NCBI GenBank assembly: GCA_021324015.1
Contig: JAJPJX010000151.1
Location: forward strand, 83,149 to 147,148
Source of the DNA: Solibacteraceae bacterium
Lineage (GTDB): Bacteria > Acidobacteriota > Terriglobia > Bryobacterales > Bryobacteraceae
DNA length: 64,000 bases
Direction: 5' to 3'
Numbering within the stretch: position 1 is the stretch's first letter; the number at the start of each line of letters is the position of its first letter. Below the pieces are notes generated by a model, which did no database searches, was not told where the DNA came from, and worked only from the letters and a program-made list of their open reading frames with translations. The position numbers and the translations under genes were made by a program. Positions 61,790 to 64,000 of this stretch are shown here, piece by piece.

Positions 61790-64000
61790 GAACGATTCAG
61801 GCTCTCTTCCTTTCGAACCTCCCGAACAGGAAAATATTCGTCTCCGCGAGGAGAACGCTCGCTTGCGGCGGCTCTTGGCGGTTCATAACATTCCGATACC
61901 GCAATTACAGCCAGAAAATCCGCCTCCAGCCAAAACCGTTGAGGTGGCGCCGGTGGATAAGGAGGAACGAGCCAGAAAGCGAATCGCGCTCTTTCGCAGC
62001 CTGTTTCGCGGGAGGGAAGACGTCTACGCACGGCGATGGGAGAAGGATGACGGCCGACACGGGTATATGCCAGCCGTTATAAAGGACTGGAAAGCCATCA
62101 ACAAAAGCCGGCCGGAGGACCGAAAGAAAGTCGACCAGAAGACACGGAAGTTCCTCCCGATCACCGATGCTGTCATCGAGAGCCACCTCCTGGGAAAGGA
62201 AACCATCGGTGTGTACCCGCTGCTTCCAGACGAAACGTGCTGGTTTCTCGCGGCAGACTTCGACAAGAAGACTTGGGAGTATGACGCCCTGGCTTTCCTT
62301 GAGACTTGCCAGGAGTTTAGCGTGCCCGCCGCTTTGGAGCGTTCTCGTTCCGGCAAGGGTGGCCACATTTGGATATTCTTTGACCGTGCGCTGCCGGCGA
62401 TCACTGCGCGCAAACTCGGTTGTGTACTGCTCACGCGAACCATGGAGCGTAGGCATCAGGTCGGCCTCGATTCCTACGATCGGTTCTTCCCCAACCAGGA
62501 CACGATGCCCAAGGGAGGGTTCGGAAACCTGATTGCATTGCCGCTACAGTTTGCACCGCGCAACGCCGGAAACAGCGTATTTATTGACTCCGACTTCGAC
62601 AGGTATCCGGACCAGTGGCAGTTCCTTTCGACCATCCGGCGAATGCCGGTTGACGCCGCGGAGGAGATCGTCGCGGAAGCTCAGCGAAAAGGCGACCTGA
62701 TCGGAGTTCGGATGAGCATCGCCGATGATGAGGAGTCACAAGACCCGTGGACCTTGCCACCTTCCCGCAAACGACGGGAGAAGCCGGTTGAAGGGCCGGT
62801 GCCAAAGACTGTACAGATCGTTCGGGCGAATCTTGTTTACGTGGAAAGTAAGGGTCTGCCTCCAGCCATGCTCAATCGGCTACTCCGGTTGGCAGCCTTT
62901 CAGAACCCGGAGTTCTACAAGGCGAAGGCCATGCGGCTCTCGACGTACGACAAGCCGCGTGTAATCGCATGCGGTCAGGAATTTGTCCAGCATATCGCTG
63001 TGCCTCGTGGATGCCTGATGGAGACGTTGGCTCTTCTCGAGGCGCACAAGATCCGGCCCGAAGTTCGAGACGAACGGTACGGGGGCACCGCGATTGAAGC
63101 GGAGTTCCAGGGTCAGCTTCGACCATTTCAGGAGGAAGCCGTCGCGAAGATTACCGCACACGACGAAGGTATCCTCTGCGCACCGACGGCATTCGGGAAG
63201 ACCGCGGTTGCCGCTTGGCTAATCGCGAAACGCAAGGTCAACACTCTGGTTGTAGTTCACCGGCAGCAGCTGCTCGATCAGTGGCAGGAGCGTCTTGGAA
63301 TGTTCCTGGATCTTCCGGCCAAGTCGATCGGCCATGTAGGTGGTGGGAAGAGTGACCGTACCGGCCTTGTGGACGTCGCCGTCATTCAAAGCCTGTATAG
63401 AAACGACGAAGTGAAGGACTTCGTGGCGGAATACGGCCAAGTGATCGTCGATGAGTGCCACCACATTTCCGCCTTCACGTTCGAACAGGTGATGAGGCAG
63501 GTGAGGGCCAAGTATGTTGTCGGTCTGACCGCCACGCCGACGCGAAAAGACGGCCACCATCCGATTATTTACATGCAGTGTGGCCCCGTGCGGTTCAGCA
63601 TGAGCGCCCGGACGATGACCGAAACTACTCCCTTTGAGCATAAAGTCACTCCCCGCCATACGGAATTCCGAATGGCTCCGGAACTCACGGAGGTAACGAT
63701 CCAGGACATTTACGCCGCGCTCGTCGACGATGCCTCGCGCAACGAAATGATCACCAAGGACATCGTGCGGGCCATAGAATCGGGACGTTGCCCGTTGCTT
63801 CTGACCGGCCGGACAGAGCATCTCCAGTATTTCGCTTCCAAGCTTGCAGGTGTCGCCAAGCACGTTTTCGTCTTGAAGGGAGGAATGGGAAAGGTATTTG
63901 TTTACCGGGCTGGTGCCCAACCACGTGAAGTTTTGCCCCGACGCCCACGCCGAGGCGCGAGCATCCGATTGATTTCGTCGATGGAGAAAGCATCGGGATC
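61782..64000 (+). CDS. TOTE conflict-system-type archaeo-eukaryotic primase plus superfamily 2 helicase, 3' end outside window or disrupted
   Basis: An open frame of 739 codons running to the window edge. Residues 18-45 form a coiled coil (ENIRLREENARLRRLL). Residues 75-330: archaeo-eukaryotic primase with the AADFDKK metal pair (Asp159, Asp161), SRSGKGGHIWIFF with His195, and GLGNLIALPLQ-like FGNLIALPLQF. From about 450: superfamily 2 helicase with Walker A AFGKT (Gly472, Lys473, Thr474), VVVHRQQLLDQW, DECHH (557-560) and TATPTR. After KGGMGK (near 63893) the family resemblance stops, although the frame stays open. Such proteins are predicted NTP-dependent defence effectors. The start overlaps the AbiEii stump by 8 bases. 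Composition suggests transfer. Confidence 0.85.
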   Translation, partial: MTENDSGSLPFEPPEQENIRLREENARLRRLLAVHNIPIPQLQPENPPPAKTVEVAPVDKEERARKRIALFRSLFRGREDVYARRWEKDDGRHGYMPAVIKDWKAINKSRPEDRKKVDQKTRKFLPITDAVIESHLLGKETIGVYPLLPDETCWFLAADFDKKTWEYDALAFLETCQEFSVPAALERSRSGKGGHIWIFFDRALPAITARKLGCVLLTRTMERRHQVGLDSYDRFFPNQDTMPKGGFGNLIALPLQFAPRNAGNSVFIDSDFDRYPDQWQFLSTIRRMPVDAAEEIVAEAQRKGDLIGVRMSIADDEESQDPWTLPPSRKRREKPVEGPVPKTVQIVRANLVYVESKGLPPAMLNRLLRLAAFQNPEFYKAKAMRLSTYDKPRVIACGQEFVQHIAVPRGCLMETLALLEAHKIRPEVRDERYGGTAIEAEFQGQLRPFQEEAVAKITAHDEGILCAPTAFGKTAVAAWLIAKRKVNTLVVVHRQQLLDQWQERLGMFLDLPAKSIGHVGGGKSDRTGLVDVAVIQSLYRNDEVKDFVAEYGQVIVDECHHISAFTFEQVMRQVRAKYVVGLTATPTRKDGHHPIIYMQCGPVRFSMSARTMTETTPFEHKVTPRHTEFRMAPELTEVTIQDIYAALVDDASRNEMITKDIVRAIESGRCPLLLTGRTEHLQYFASKLAGVAKHVFVLKGGMGKVFVYRAGAQPREVLPRRPRRGASIRLISSMEKASG

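Noticed and set aside
1..64000. CRISPR array, rRNA, tRNA
   Set aside because: No regularly spaced direct repeats, rRNA cores or convincing tRNA T-loop/anticodon structures were seen.

Overview
The window looks like chromosome of an acidobacterium, most likely of the Solibacter/Bryobacter group. This is inferred from very GC-rich coding sequence, two Oar-like TonB-dependent receptors with a carboxypeptidase-regulatory N-terminus and the LPLNGRNF-type plug signature, a TIGR03437-like secreted protein, a sulfatase, and sugar-metabolism enzymes with twin-arginine leaders. No rRNA, tRNA or CRISPR array was seen. Genes are tightly packed on both strands; the only gene-free stretch over 300 bases is 46335-46771.

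Layout. 1-5.4 kb: sulfatase fragment, a TonB-dependent receptor with its own promoter, and a glycosyltransferase. 5.4-9.3 kb: a Gly-rich secreted TIGR03437-type protein, then queC-queE (7-deazaguanine synthesis). 9.3-18.5 kb: a deacetylase-family gene behind two tandem palindromes, then a sugar/acid catabolism neighbourhood (amidohydrolase, DegT aminotransferase, DUF1080, DapA-family lyase, enolase-superfamily dehydratase, ROK protein, SthA transhydrogenase). 18.6-26.4 kb: a minus-strand outer-membrane assembly operon (Omp85, SurA-like chaperone, TamB) joined by 4-base stop/start overlaps. 26.4-32.9 kb: ThiF-like enzyme, second TonB receptor with an operator-like array, D-2-hydroxyacid dehydrogenase, GlpX.

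33-46.3 kb: two unknown membrane proteins, a PfkB sugar kinase, MurJ, a coiled-coil zinc-ribbon protein, a Gfo/Idh/MocA oxidoreductase, an iron/oxidative-damage cluster (bacterioferritin, Rieske protein, Fpg), Ssb, TPR proteins, a thioesterase, a divergent Hfq-like protein, an SRPBCC protein and a glycosyltransferase-methyltransferase fusion. 46.3-46.8 kb: a hairpin-rich convergent intergenic region. 46.8-60.5 kb: TgpA-like transglutaminase, PGI-like protein, a 47-residue membrane protein not previously listed, rph-rdgB-nadA-moaA, two secreted carbohydrate/lipocalin-type proteins, a DUF4258/YgiT toxin-antitoxin-like pair, apaG, metX-metW and a CBM9-like protein.

60.5-64 kb: composition drops sharply and content changes to an outer-membrane protein, a scar of an IS110 transposase, the C-terminal stump of an AbiEii-type nucleotidyltransferase and a large primase-helicase of the TOTE conflict-system type that runs to the window edge. 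This looks like a decaying defence/mobile island and is the most interesting part. The primase-helicase reading frame appears to lose its family resemblance near 63893, suggesting a second insertion.

A recurring feature is an extended -10 element (TGnTAnnnT) ending only about 6-14 bases before the start codon of many genes, which implies leaderless or nearly leaderless mRNAs. All functions are by recognition of motifs by eye; no database search was run.
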